Shown here piece by piece: positions 1 through 9,141 of a stretch of DNA of 64,000 nucleotides (position 1 is its first letter; the number at the start of each line of letters is the position of its first letter). Made by a program: the position numbers and the translations under genes. The stretch is from JAICMB01 sp963838885. Lineage in GTDB: Bacteria > Acidobacteriota > Terriglobia > Bryobacterales > Bryobacteraceae. The stretch covers positions 1-64,000 of the forward strand of contig CAWITB010000037.1 of assembly GCA_963838885.1 (NCBI GenBank), written 5' to 3'. The notes below the pieces were generated by a model. The model was given only the letters and a program-made list of their open reading frames with translations. It did no database searches and was not told the DNA's origin.

Positions 1-59
1 CCTCGCGGAGTGGGGGCGCCCAGGCGTGCTGTTCGGCTTTACGGTGCCATATTGAGTTT

Positions 60-80
60 CGATATCGAATGACAATATCG
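60..80. promoter_or_regulatory. candidate PadR operator
   Basis: A perfect 8-bp palindrome, CGATATCG (60-67), is followed by a second ATATCG (75-80), ending 6 bases before the PadR start codon. PadR regulators usually bind AT-rich dyads in their own promoters, so autoregulation is a reasonable inference. No -35/-10 pair is clear. Confidence 0.3.
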
Positions 81-86
81 TAGGTT

Positions 87-419
87 GTGCCGAAAAACGC
101 TGACCTGTTGCAGGGAACTCTCGACTTGCTAATTCTGCGAGCGCTGGAACTGCGCCCGCTGCATGGCGTCGGCATCGCAGACAGAATCGAGCAGGTTACC
201 ACGGGCGTCTTCGTGATAGGGCCTGGCTCTCTTTCTCCCGCTCTTCACCGCTTAGCCGAAAAGGGATGGATTGAGGGCGAGTGGACACAACTAAGCAATG
301 GCCACCGCGCCAAGTTTTACACGTTGTCGCAAGCCGGACGATCTCAACTGGCGAAAGAGAAGCGAGCTTGGCAGAGAGTATGGACGGCCGTGGATCAAGT
401 CCTTACCGAGGAGGGATGA
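87..419 (+). CDS. PadR family transcriptional regulator
   Basis: A 110-residue winged-helix repressor of the PadR type. The N-terminal stretch LLQGTLDLLILRAL is the family hallmark, followed by HGVGIADRIEQ, the wing region SLSPALHRLAEKGWIEGEW and a C-terminal helix (KREKRAW-like) used for dimerisation. The start is GTG at 87. The stop overlaps an ATG in an ATGA (416-419) that opens an ADOP-type permease remnant. This PadR-ADOP coupling is characteristic of Acidobacteria, where PadR probably controls the permease. The regulator is intact while its partner is not. Family assignment is secure; its ligand is unknown. Confidence 0.92.
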   Translation: MPKNADLLQGTLDLLILRALELRPLHGVGIADRIEQVTTGVFVIGPGSLSPALHRLAEKGWIEGEWTQLSNGHRAKFYTLSQAGRSQLAKEKRAWQRVWTAVDQVLTEEG

Positions 420-695
420 AGCCGTGTTTTGGCCGCGCAAAGGGCAACAAACATTTTCCGCCGGTTTCTACATTGGAGGCGAGAAGAAAACGATATCGAT
501 GAAACCAGTTCGTGCTTACTTCGAAATTTCTGTGGCGCGAGAAATGAAAAAGGGCCTCTCGTGTAAAGCTGCCGAGCGACTCGTCCAAATTCGGTTTGAA
601 GGCACCGAACAGGTTAAATACTCTGTCAGACAGACCTGGGGAGGTGCTAGTATTTACGGATTATTCCAGGATGTTCTCTACGCATCGAGGACCCG
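416..695 (+). pseudogene. ADOP-type ABC permease, N-terminal remnant
   Basis: It starts in an ATGA overlap with padR. The first frame begins MKPCFGR and fails quickly. The typical ADOP N-terminal region then continues in other frames: ENDIDET around 484-504, then AREMKKGLSCKAAERL, GTEQVKYSVRQTWG and IYGLFQDVLYA up to about 690. In intact family members (about 800-880 residues) this leads into MacB_PCD and FtsX domains, none of which is present. The remnant therefore holds only the cytoplasmic N-terminal segment, with at least one frameshift and a large 3' loss. An unrelated LytTR fragment follows directly. Confidence 0.7.
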
Positions 696-699
696 TACG

Positions 700-853
700 C
701 GCGGACCGCAGCACTCATCTGTTGCGCGAATCGATGATCTCGCTTGAGACCAAGCTCGCTCCGGCGCAATTCGCCATAATATACCGCTCCAAATTCATCA
801 ACCTAAACAGAGTTCTGGAACTGGTCAGCGTGGATAACGGTGAATCGTTGTAA
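700..853 (+). pseudogene. LytTR DNA-binding domain fragment
   Basis: A frame ending at 853 reads THLLRESMISLETKLAP, then FAIIYRSKFINLNRVLEL. This matches the LytTR pattern (…LRETLxxLExxLPPxxFxRIHRSxIVNLxRI…). Only the middle of the domain is present. No receiver domain and no start codon belong to it, and it is joined directly to the ADOP permease remnant. Intact LytTR regulators act with a receiver domain on promoter DNA; this piece cannot. No gene is visible from 854 to 1026. Confidence 0.6.
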
Positions 854-1026
854 AGCTTCGTGACGGGTCCCAACGTCGTTGTAGCCGGACGTACTCACAT
901 CGGCTTAAAACATGGCTCGGGTAAGTTACCGTCTGTAGGTCCCGCGGCTCGAGCCGGGTGAATGCGACGCGAGGTTGACGGAACGAGAAGGCGGACTGTT
1001 CGGACCAACGTTGGAGACATCACTTT

Positions 1027-2140
1027 GTGAAGACAAAAAGAACCATCGTCTCTTCGATGCTACTTCTCGCCTATGTTGCGTACCCATGCCACGCTCAAGG
1101 TCATCAGCAAAAGGATGTGGCCATTCGAATCGGGGAACTCATGCAGGCGCGCTCAACAGCCGGAACCTTCAACGGAACGGTACTGGTAGCGCGCAATGGT
1201 CGTGTGATCTATCAGGCAGCATTCGGATTCGCAAACCTTGAATGGAATGTTGCTAATGACCTCCGAACAAAATTTGAAATCGGATCGATGACGAAGCAGT
1301 TCACGGCGCTTCTGACTCTACAATCTGTCCACGAAGGAAAGATCAGCCTTGCAGGACACATTTCTGATTACCTTCCCTACTATCGGCAGGACACGGGAAC
1401 GCGTGTGACGATCGCGGAGCTGCTTGATCATACGTCGGGCATTCCAAATTTCCTCTCGCTTCCAGGGTTCCTGACCGGCCCCGAAAGCCGGATGCGCCAT
1501 ACGGTGCAGGAGTTCGCGACCCGCTTCTGCAGCGGTGATCTGCAGTTCGCGCCAGGGACTCGATTCGAATACAGTAATTCAGGATATTTCCTTCTCGGCG
1601 CGATTTTGGAGCAGGTGTCGGGGAGTTACCTTTGAAGAACTCCTCCAACACCGCATCCTTCAGCCATTAGGCATGAGGGATTCTGGATATACTCACCTGG
1701 AAGTAATCCTTCCTCGACGGGCAGCAGGTTACGAGCGTACGCTCGGTGGTTATAACAATGCGCGCTTCTACGATATGTCAATTCCCTTCGCTGCCGGGGC
1801 GATGTATTCGACGGTTGGCGACCTTCTCCTATGGGACCAAGCTCTCTATACCGATCGTCTGTTTCCAGAGTCCCTGAGGGACCTTATGTTTCGGCCCAAT
1901 CTTGAGGACTATGGCTTCGGGTGGGCGTTCCTGATTCCAGGGCCGGGCGCGCCATACGCCGGAGAGTCGATTCCGATGCACGGCGGCGCGATTTTTGGAT
2001 TCAGATCCGTTATTCAACGCATTCCAAAGCATAAGGAACTCATTGTGCTGTTGGATAACACCGACAATCCCAAACTCTTGGAGATCGCGCGTGATATCAG
2101 GGCGGAGTTAGCGGCTGATCCTGGGGTAAAGACGCCTTAA
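1027..2140 (+). pseudogene. class C beta-lactamase-like serine hydrolase (one frameshift)
   Basis: Two overlapping frames make one protein of about 370 residues. The first part (GTG at 1027) has a signal peptide ending near CHAQ, the nucleophile motif SMTK (SxxK) and YSNSGY (YxN). At about 1621 one extra G in a GGG run moves the frame. The second part resumes GVTFEELL and runs to 2140 with the third motif, HGG. All three active-site motifs of the AmpC/esterase (beta-lactamase family) fold survive. The likely role is a secreted peptidase or esterase; antibiotic resistance cannot be inferred. The break could be a real mutation or a homopolymer error. Confidence 0.85.
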
Positions 2141-2514
2141 CGACGCCCAAGGTGGGGATGGGTCGACCGTGTCCCTTTTTCCATTTAGTTTATCCTGCTC
2201 AGCGCGGCAGTGACGCGAAGGGCTGCTTGCATGAATAATCTATTTTGTGACGACATATGGTCCGGTTCCGCTATTTTACTATGTTTGACACAGCCCACGC
2301 TCATTCATATTTCCGCCATGCAGTGTTTCTGTCTTCCAACCGGGACACGTCACATCTTCCCTGTTTCGCAAACCATTCTTCGAACCCGGATACTTGCACT
2401 AATCCTAGCCGTAAGTTCCCTCACGACTGGCGTGCCTTCGGCCTTCAGGCAGCACGCAAATCCTCTGGTCGCTTAGCTCTTGTGATCACCTTTATATAGG
2501 CCGTGTAAGTCGAT

Positions 2515-2628
2515 TCAACGGCCATGCAATCGGCGGATCGCCACCATCACGTCGATTGAGTGAAAGGCCCAGAAGGCGGCCCCAATCAGAAGCAGTTACG
2601 TCACCAGCATTACGATCCCTTTAATCAT
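2515..2628 (-). pseudogene. small membrane protein remnant downstream of the FtsX permease
   Basis: A 38-codon frame starts at ATG 2628, 12 bases after the permease stop. It reads MIKGIVMLVT, then a TAA, then LLLIGAAFWAFHSIDVMVAI to a stop at 2515. The hydrophobic pattern on both sides of the stop suggests one short single-span membrane protein interrupted by a nonsense codon. This is inference from pattern only. The rest of 2141-2514 shows nothing recognisable. Confidence 0.25.
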
Positions 2629-2639
2629 AACGTTTGACC

Positions 2640-2958
2640 TCAGTTCCACGTCAATGCCTCGCGGACTGTTACTTGCGAGGCGCGCATCGCAGGCACAACG
2701 CTCGCGAGTACAGCAATGCAGGTGGAGACGGCCAGCCATAGGCCCAAGCCCATGGACTCAAATTCGAAATCCAAGCTGGTTCGTAACATCGCAGCAACCA
2801 GCGCGTTGCCAAGACTCTCGCTGATAGGCCAAGCCAGTAGAGCCGCCAATGCCCAACTGACCACGCCGGTCACGATGCTCTCCGCCATCACCGTTAAGGA
2901 AACCATCCTCGGCGTCGCGCCGATGGCCCGAAGAATTCCGAGCTCCCGACGCTCCTTT
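2640..2958 (-). pseudogene. FtsX-like permease domain, C-terminal fragment
   Basis: Reading leftwards, the frame has ERRELGILRAIGATPRMVS, the conserved cytoplasmic motif of MacB/FtsX permeases. Hydrophobic spans follow (IVTGVVSWALAALLAWPI; LGLWLAVSTCIAVLASVVPA), then the usual MRASQVTVREAL tail. Only the last FtsX domain remains. Upstream of ERRELG the reading frame leaves the family at a pair of hairpins near 2962-3006. It is probably the 3' end of an ABC exporter permease cut by a rearrangement. Confidence 0.75.
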
Positions 2959-2961
2959 CCC

Positions 2962-3035
2962 GTAGGGATTTTTCCTCCCCTACAACATGCCGGTTTTATC
3001 CCGGCACACCCCCGAACGTGACTCGAACCTACGAC
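2962..3035. other. tandem hairpins and tRNA-like T-arm at a truncation point
   Basis: Two inverted repeats stand side by side: GTAGGG (2962-2967) with CCCTAC (2978-2983), and TGCCGG (2988-2993) with CCGGCA (3001-3006). Immediately after, the minus strand carries a GGTTCGAGTC segment resembling a tRNA T-loop, but its stem pairs poorly. The sequence lies exactly between the FtsX fragment and an IstB fragment. It may be a scar of an integrative event; it is not a functional tRNA. Confidence 0.3.
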
Positions 3036-3060
3036 CGGCAGGTTAGCTGCGCGCAGGCAA

Positions 3061-3183
3061 CCCGATTGTTTCCAATGCGGGTATCGCCACATACGCCATC
3101 TCATCGATCACAATCAGTTCGTAGTGCAACCAGCGATTCGTGACCCGATTTAACTCACTCTGGTTCTTCGCTTCGAATGCGTG
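3061..3183 (-). pseudogene. IstB-like ATPase fragment (IS21 family remnant)
   Basis: A stop-free minus-strand stretch reads AFEAKNQSELNRV, then WLHYELIVIDEMAYVAIPA. IstB helper ATPases of IS21 elements have the same order: a basic helix with EAK…L, then the Walker B segment with hydrophobic-(V/I)IDE-(M/L)-x-Y. About 41 codons remain, without the Walker A region or the C-terminal half. No istA or terminal repeats are visible nearby. The CPBP gene begins on the other strand at its edge. Confidence 0.5.
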
Positions 3184-3195
3184 CAAAAATACGAC

Positions 3196-3924
3196 ATGTC
3201 CCACAAGACCCAGACGACCGCACTGCCGATCGGCATATGGTCTTCGGCCGGAATCTTCGGAGGGTTCTCAGTGCTGCTTTGGCTGACGATCAGAGTCGTG
3301 ATTCCACAACTGCATGCCACTTTCTATATTCTCCCGATCATCGACTGGTACCTGGGCGGAACGGTATTTGTATTATTGCCCATTCTGGTTTTTGGGGTTG
3401 CGGAAGCGTGGCGGGAGTTACCTCGACGCAATTTGAGAGAACTATCCCGACGCCTGAGAATCAGCAGCATGAAAGGACGTGACATTGTCTGGTCGATTTG
3501 CGGGCTTCTCGTCATAGCTCTCGCATCGACTCTTATTTTGCTGCTAGCACGTTACTTCGATCCAGACTTCCGCGCGTCGCCTGACTTCCTGCGGCAGCCG
3601 CCAGGCTGGCACGCGTGGGTATTTGCAGCATGGATTCCCCTTTTCATAAGCAACATCCTAGGCGAGGAGTTGTGTTGGCGTGGTTATGTTCTACCCCGAC
3701 AGGAGGCCGCCTGGGGACGTATGGGATGGTTGCCGAACGGGGCGATGTGGTGTCTGTTCCACTGGAGTTTCGGTTGGCAGGTTATGATACTCCTGCTGCC
3801 GATTGCTTTGCTCCTGCCCTGGATTGTACAGAGGCGACGAAACACATCCATAGGAATCATCATTCACGCGGCTTTCAACGCCGCTGGTTTTATAGTCGCT
3901 ATCAGCGGGCGCGATAATCTTTGA
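3196..3924 (+). CDS. CPBP family intramembrane glutamic endopeptidase
   Basis: A 242-residue multi-spanning membrane protein starting at ATG 3196 (a GTG at 3181 is possible but lies in the IstB remnant). The Abi/CPBP catalytic signature is complete: GEELCWRGYVLP gives the EExxxR motif, FHWSF the second and IIHAAFN the third histidine motif. Hydrophobic segments lie near residues 15-35, 50-70, 95-115, 145-165 and 190-210. Family members cleave or mature membrane-associated substrates, including CAAX-type proteins and self-immunity targets. The substrate cannot be told here. It stands alone between decayed genes and appears intact. Confidence 0.88.
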   Translation: MSHKTQTTALPIGIWSSAGIFGGFSVLLWLTIRVVIPQLHATFYILPIIDWYLGGTVFVLLPILVFGVAEAWRELPRRNLRELSRRLRISSMKGRDIVWSICGLLVIALASTLILLLARYFDPDFRASPDFLRQPPGWHAWVFAAWIPLFISNILGEELCWRGYVLPRQEAAWGRMGWLPNGAMWCLFHWSFGWQVMILLLPIALLLPWIVQRRRNTSIGIIIHAAFNAAGFIVAISGRDNL

Positions 3925-4485
3925 CTTCTTAACAGAAATATACAGAGTGTGCCTATTAACAGACGGTTCCGGCTGGAAATGCAAGGTCCGGGAAAAGGGC
4001 ACCTGAATTACTGGGTGACCCGGTTTCCGGTGGTCCTCAGTGTTCGTCTGGACCGACCCCGGCGACGCGCTCGGAGATAACACAGTAAAAATCGACCGCG
4101 TGTCGCCGCTCTCGTATGCCACGCCTGCGGATCTTCACCGCACTTCTCGCATGGGTTGCCCACTTCCCGCGATCGCCCAACGATAACCTCGGTTCTTCGG
4201 TCTTGAGCCCACCAGGCCTCAAAAAGATCGATTCCGGTGGTGTTGTCGCTCTCGATGGTCTGGACCAGGCTGGGTTCCGGAGCCTTTGCCCCAGACCTGG
4301 CGGTTTCCGCAGGAAGCGCTTGAGATCGTCGAATATCGCATCTGGAGATACGTCCTTGTTTAGAGAGGTCAAAACCCAAAGGCTTGATCTACGAGGGAGC
4401 GCGTAGGAATTCGAGCCACCGCTTTTCGTATCTATGGCCGACTGCTCCCGATCAAGCGGAAGTTTTGTCTAAGCTTTTGGGAGCG
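3925..4485. other. no recognisable gene
   Basis: Several minus-strand frames (for example 4037-4372, beginning MTSLNKDVSPDAIFDDL) look weakly coding, but I recognise no family and no single frame spans the interval. It is likely decayed coding sequence. Confidence 0.4.
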
Positions 4486-5048
4486 TCAGGCAGCCTGAAG
4501 CCCACCTGCATCTGCTGCACTGAGCGTGATGGTTCCTCCGGATAGCTCGGTTAGATCGCGGACAATCGCAAGTCCAAGGCCGGAACCCGAAGCGGTCCGT
4601 CCGCGCGAACGCCGCGTTGCAGCACCTTTTCACGATCTAACGGTAGCAGTCCGGGACGGTCAGCGTCGATGGTTAAGATAACTCTGTCGTTGAGCTCCGA
4701 TGATCCGATAGCAATTCGTGCCTTAGCCCATTTGTACGCGTTATCGAGCAGATTTCCGAGCATCTCCTCGAAATCTTCCCGCTGAGTGCAGCGTGATCGA
4801 TGCCGTAATTCCTTCGGGCAACGAACCCGATCCGGCGAAGCTGCCTCGATATCATGATGTTGCTGATCGGCGGCCAGGAGCGCGGCGAGAAGGAATTTGA
4901 ACCGCTGTTCCGTGCCGCTGGCTTCCGACGACCTGGGCGCGCAAACGTCGGCCACGAAACACGCCGAGCCTGAGAATGTTGGCTTGTGGGTCGTATCCAA
5001 GGCCCCTTTTAATGCCGCCTCTTTGCATCGATGTCCTCCTCCCAGCAC
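4486..5048 (-). pseudogene. sensor histidine kinase, C-terminal ATPase fragment
   Basis: The minus strand shows the HATPase_c N box, EEMLGNLLDNAYKWA, and after it LTIDADRPGL (G1 box, altered from DxGxG). A frame change then leads into SGSGLGLAIVRDL (G2 box), ending in SGGTITLSA and a stop at 4486. The arrangement is that of PhoQ/EnvZ-type kinases. The dimerisation and phosphoacceptor region is scrambled over several frames, and no sensor domain or partner response regulator is visible. It is non-functional as it stands. Confidence 0.7.
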
Positions 5049-5091
5049 TGTTCAAGGCTTGCGATAGAATGTCACAGAGCCGCGCGCGAGG

Positions 5092-5574
5092 TTGGCGTGC
5101 GCACTTACCCCCCCACCGCGCACTCTAGAGTTGGATTCAGTAAGGTCGCGCCTGGCGACCGTTTGGCTTGGCGGAGCCGCGCTCGTGCTCATTATTCTCG
5201 TGATCCAGTCGTTGCTCGGTCGCTATGGTGAGAAGGTTCAGGAGGTATGGAGCTGGCTTCGTCCAACGCTGATGCCCACCTTGGGCATGATCGTGACCGT
5301 ACTAGGATATACGGCGCTGGACCCCTCAACGTCTGCGTCGGTGGTCCGACGAGATTTCTTCAGGCTTGCGTTCTCGCTCTCGTGCCTTTATTTGGGATTA
5401 ATTCTTCTAACCATTTTGCTGCAGCCGCTGGCGGGAGCGGATACTGGGAAAGCAATCGAGATGATGAGGACTTCTAATCTCTGGCTTGGGCCCGTTCAGG
5501 GGCTTGTCGCGTCGGCTCTCGGTGTACTGTTTGTATCTAAACGATCGAGCAAAGCTGATGAGGGATCAAAATGA
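5092..5574 (+). CDS. hypothetical membrane protein
   Basis: A 160-residue protein with about four hydrophobic segments: TVWLGGAALVLIILVIQSLL, then LMPTLGMIVTVLGYTAL, LAFSLSCLYLGLILLTILL and LWLGPVQGLVASALGVLFV, ending in a short charged tail (KRSSKADEGSK). I do not recognise a family. The frame opens at TTG 5092; an in-frame TTG at 5134 (MDSVRSRL) is an equally good start. It is surrounded by decayed genes, so its function is open. A regular hydrophobic pattern without stops supports it being real. Confidence 0.55.
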   Translation: MACALTPPPRTLELDSVRSRLATVWLGGAALVLIILVIQSLLGRYGEKVQEVWSWLRPTLMPTLGMIVTVLGYTALDPSTSASVVRRDFFRLAFSLSCLYLGLILLTILLQPLAGADTGKAIEMMRTSNLWLGPVQGLVASALGVLFVSKRSSKADEGSK

Positions 5575-6074
5575 AGGCCGCGTCCGACGTTTGCAGACTT
5601 GGGTTTTATTCCGCCGCCCGGGCAGGGGTGCGTCCGGATCAAGCAGCGCGGCAAGCTCACGTCCGAGCGCTGCGGAAGCCAGCAAGGCCTGCTTGGATGC
5701 GTCGGCCTTGCAGCCGTTCCAGTTCGTCCATTGATTGTCCAGCCGTGCCCGGTCCGGTGCTGCCTTGCGGATACTCGGGATCGATGATCTGGTACGACAA
5801 GGCGGGTGCATAACGACAATCGAGGAGCTCCTGTAGAGACCACGGCTCGGGATCGGGCGCATCATCACCGATCATGCCCGCAGCGCGAAGCATTGCTGTG
5901 TTCCGGCGCTCCCGAACGGAGAATCCATCACTTTGATTCAGGCTTAATGCTCCAGAATGGATCAGGACGTGCTGGATAATTTGCGGAAATCGACGGCCAC
6001 CCCTAGGGCACGAGAGCTGGAATGGCAAGTTCTTTCGCCCTTCGATAGCGCAATTCCGGGAAGGAACCCACAAG
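5575..6074. other. gap with an unrecognised minus-strand coding fragment
   Basis: On the minus strand about 5657-5960 reads RERRNTAMLRAAGMIGDDAP, then PWSLQELLDCRYAPALSY and a Q/G-rich tail. This looks like real protein but I cannot place it, and its 5' end runs into the start of the next gene. Nothing else is seen. Confidence 0.3.
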
Positions 6075-7311
6075 ATGTGTCGCTTTGTATTGCCTGCGAT
6101 CACTATCTCTTTAACGTTCGCTGCTGCACAGACCGTAGTCCCGCCGTATCTTCTTCCGCAGCCGACAGGCCGTTACCCCGTCGGCAGAATCCGCCTGCAC
6201 TGGATAGACCGAGAGCATAGAGAAACACTCGCGGGGGGAACTGCGCAACCAAGGGAATTGAACCTGGAGATCTGGTACCCGTCGAAAAACGGCCATGGCA
6301 CCCAGGTGGGCGCCCTATATACCGGATATCACAGCTATCAAGACCCGTTTGGGAGGAAGGTATTCAAGGACGAGTTCGACAGTGCTGCTGCTCTGGTCGA
6401 GTCGGAAGCGATCAAGACCCATTCTTCCACGAACGCGCCTGTAGCCGGCTCGTCGAAGAGGTTTCCGGTACTGATCTTCTCCCATGGCCTAGGCGTACCG
6501 CCCGAAGGCTACACCTCGCAACTGCAAGACCTGGCAAGCCATGGCTTCGTCGTCGTCGGGATTGAGCATACTTACGATGCGTTCGTTTCAGTGTTCCCGG
6601 ACGGCCGGGTTATTGATTACGAGGACGAGCAATGGGATAAGCAAAAAACACCCGCGGAGCACGCTGCGTATACGAAGGCCAGAGTTGATGTTTGGACCTC
6701 GGACATTGTCTTTGTTCTCAACCAGCTCTTCGCAGTGAACGACGTACTCGCGGGTACACTTCTTTCAGGTCATCTCGACATCCACCGCCTGGGAGTGTTC
6801 GGTCACTCGATGGGTGGATTGGCCGCCATTGCCGCGTGTCAAAAAGATCGCCGCATCGGAGCGTGCCTTGATGAAGACAGTCTTATCTACGGAACGCCCT
6901 TCACGCACCCGGAAGGAGCGATTGATCAGCCCTATATGGTTTTTCTAACCGCATTCAACTTCTCGCCCTCCAGGACTGATGCCCAGCTTGCGCGTGCTGG
7001 ATTTGACCGCGCCACTTTCGATGGCAACGTAAAAAGATCACAGGAAGAACTGAAGGTTTCTCTCAGGTCGAAGTCCGGCGCAGCCACGCTGGCCGTGCTG
7101 CGCGATGCATCTATCGAGCATATGGGTTTCTCCGGATTTCAAGATCCTCCAGTCAGGAGATAACGCTGAATATGCGAAGTCTGTAGAGGCACTCCAGAAC
7201 GTTCGCAAGGTCGTCGAAGCCTTTTTCGACGCGAGTCTCCTGAAGCATCCAGAAGAACTCAAGACACTCAGGGGGGCGGATTCGCCGGTCAGCGTTATTC
7301 CGGCCCGTTGA
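6075..7311 (+). pseudogene. PAF-acetylhydrolase-like secreted esterase (one frameshift)
   Basis: An alpha/beta hydrolase with a signal peptide (MCRFVLPAITISLTFAAAQT). PVLIFSHGLG forms the oxyanion region, VVGIEHTYD follows, and VFGHSMGG is the nucleophile elbow (serine). IGACLDEDS carries the acid. The catalytic histidine lies in EHMGF. Directly after it, at about 7134, one extra G breaks the frame. The family continuation (DFKILQ… to 7311) is intact in the next frame, giving about 410 residues in total. PAF-AH-like enzymes hydrolyse short acyl esters of phospholipids. The break falls just after the triad histidine; an error or a recent mutation are both possible. Confidence 0.85.
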
Positions 7312-7374
7312 TCGGTTCCAACGAACGGCTGAACTTGTACGGCTGAGGTTACGTACCTCTCTAGAATTGGCCCA

Positions 7375-7497
7375 AGTGAGATCCCGTCGGAAAACCGCAT
7401 CCCCGCGGCGGGCATCGATTCCGCCATCCCAGAGCCAGTCAATCCGCACGTTTATCTCGCTGTCGTAGATCTTCTGGAGCTCGGCGGCGAAGTCCAT
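7375..7497 (-). pseudogene. hypothetical protein, N-terminal fragment
   Basis: The minus strand from ATG 7497 reads AAELQKIYDSEINVRIDWLW, then DGGIDARRGD, after which the frame appears to slip. The opening looks like a small conserved protein of unknown function that I have a general memory of in environmental genomes, with a typical length near 100 residues. Only about 40 residues are readable. Confidence 0.35.
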
Positions 7498-7689
7498 ACT
7501 TCTAGCCAGTTTATGTAGGGTGGATACCAGCGTTTCAGGCGCGGCCAGAATAAGAACGCAAGGGGCGGCGAGAAGCCTTGGGCGCTCCTCGCCGTTGTCT
7601 AGGCGGATTCTATGCGACGGGCGGAAGCGCTTCCATGGTGGCGAGCGCTTTCCTCATGTCGGCAATCGCCGCGCGCCGAAAATCCATAA

Positions 7690-8317
7690 TCTCTGCGGCG
7701 GTAGGGACGTTTCACGCAGCGCAGAAGCTGAAACGCGAATGGATCGGTATTGACATCACGCACCTTGCGATTTCCCTGATCGAGAAGCGCCTTAATGACG
7801 CATTCCCCGGCATTCAGTACGAGGTCCACGGGACTCCAAAGGACACGGAAGGCGCAAGGGCGCTGGCCGAAAAGGACAAATATCAATTCCAGTGGTGGGC
7901 CGTTTCGCTAGTGAACGCGGTTCCTTACGGCGGACATAAAAGGGTGCGGACTCCGGGATTGACGGCCTGATCTATTTCAAGCCCGAAGGCAAGATCACCG
8001 AGAAGGCTATCGTCTCGGTGAAGGGCGGCGACAACGTCAACGTGGCAATGGTGCGTGACCTCGCGCATGTCGTGGACCGCGAGAAGGCGAAAATCGGCGT
8101 ATTTATCACGCTTGCGAATTCCACAGGGCCGATGCGAACGGAAGCCGTGAAAGCCGGGTTCTACGAAACGCTGTACGGCAAATATCCCAAGATTCAGATC
8201 CTCACGATTGCGGAATTGTTCGCGGGGAAGCAACCGAACGTCCCACTCGTCGATGCGGCATCGTTCAAGAAAGCGGCGCGCGAAACCAGCGGGGACCAGA
8301 ATAAACTGCCGTTTTGA
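7690..8317 (+). pseudogene. DNA methyltransferase with C-terminal endonuclease-like domain, fragment
   Basis: The frame from about 7700 has a degenerate CGGGT-like loop, GTFHAAQ, then LKREWIGIDITHLAI. This is the end of an N6_N4 DNA methylase domain (motif I and the following acidic turn). It continues through YQFQWWAVSLVNA and breaks at about 7945. The next frame resumes SGIDGLIYF and VSVKGGDNVNVAMVRDL, resembling a Mrr-like (D…VKxG) nuclease core, and ends at 8317. The target-recognition and catalytic DPPY regions upstream are missing. It is a remnant of a single-chain restriction-modification enzyme. Confidence 0.65.
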
Positions 8318-8328
8318 GGGGGGACTTT

Positions 8329-8526
8329 ATGGCATACCAGATTGTTGAGCTTCATAACGGTCGAATAGAGGTACGATGCGCGCCAGGCGATATCGTACAC
8401 ATCACTTTTGATGGCCGTAATGATACTTGGACAGTTGATGAAGATCCCCACCATATTTCCTCCCGAACCAAAGGGGAGGCCCTCGACCGAGCTCGAATGA
8501 TTGGGCGTGACCCGGATTTTAGCTGA
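8329..8526 (+). CDS. small hypothetical protein
   Basis: A 65-residue acidic protein (MAYQIVELHNGRIEVRC…) preceded by a purine-rich GAGGGGGG ribosome site 6 bases before ATG 8329, and starting 12 bases after the methyltransferase remnant. Its pattern of alternating hydrophobic residues suggests a small beta-rich fold. No family is recognised. Position and spacing suggest it was co-transcribed with the restriction-modification gene. Confidence 0.55.
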   Translation: MAYQIVELHNGRIEVRCAPGDIVHITFDGRNDTWTVDEDPHHISSRTKGEALDRARMIGRDPDFS

Positions 8527-9141
8527 GAAAGTGTTTGCCCGGATGGCGCGCTCAAGCCTCACTGAACCGTTGCCTGGTCGCGGAAGCTCGCGCCGCGACC
8601 AACTCCTCTCTACTCGCGACATTGGGCACGCTCGAAAGCACGGAAGCGGGCCGTCTCTTCGCCCGCCGCATAGCGCAGGAGCGGAGGGGAGAGCAATGAG
8701 CACCCCGCGCGGACTCCACGAATTTCGTCCGACGGCGCGGGACGGTGCAGCGGGCCGCAAGCAAGCTCTTTGAGCGACCTGGCCCACTTTTTTTGTCTCG
8801 GTATTGTACGTCAGCCCTGCCTGTCGTTACATCGGCTTTACCACCATGGAGATATGCCCAAGAAAAACTGCCTCCGTCGGGCACACAGCATTAACAGCAT
8901 GATCGCTTTTGACAATCCACTTGGGGAGGCACTCGTTTTGAATGACAAACTCTCCTGATCCGTTAGTTATCGCTGAGTCGCTCAAAATGCCCGAATCGTT
9001 TTCACGTTCACCCCGGAATCCTTTTCGCGTTGCCCCGGAATCCGCATATGTTGCAGATGCTCGTTTTCCTCCGGCAATGCCAATACGAGCCTCTCCAATC
9101 GGGGTAAGCCCTCGGCGCGCCGCGACTCGAATCGGAATCCT
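8527..9141. other. mostly empty interval
   Basis: Apart from the recombinase-like fragment at 8878-8946, I see no coherent reading frame or RNA feature in this stretch. Confidence 0.4.
8878..8946 (-). pseudogene. tyrosine-recombinase-like fragment, copy of 21340-21400
   Basis: The minus strand reads ECLPKWIVKSDHAVNAVCP, closely matching TRVLKWFVESDHPVNAEPA at 21345-21400, also on the minus strand. At DNA level the two share about 40 of 50 bases. This resembles the linker following the core-binding domain of a tyrosine recombinase. Only about 20 codons remain. Confidence 0.4.

Noticed and set aside
2995..3035. Functional tRNA on the minus strand
   Set aside because: Only a T-loop-like segment is present; the T stem has mismatches and no D or anticodon arm is found.
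4037..4372. Minus-strand hypothetical protein
   Set aside because: Composition changes to Arg-rich along the frame and no family is recognisable; probably decayed sequence.
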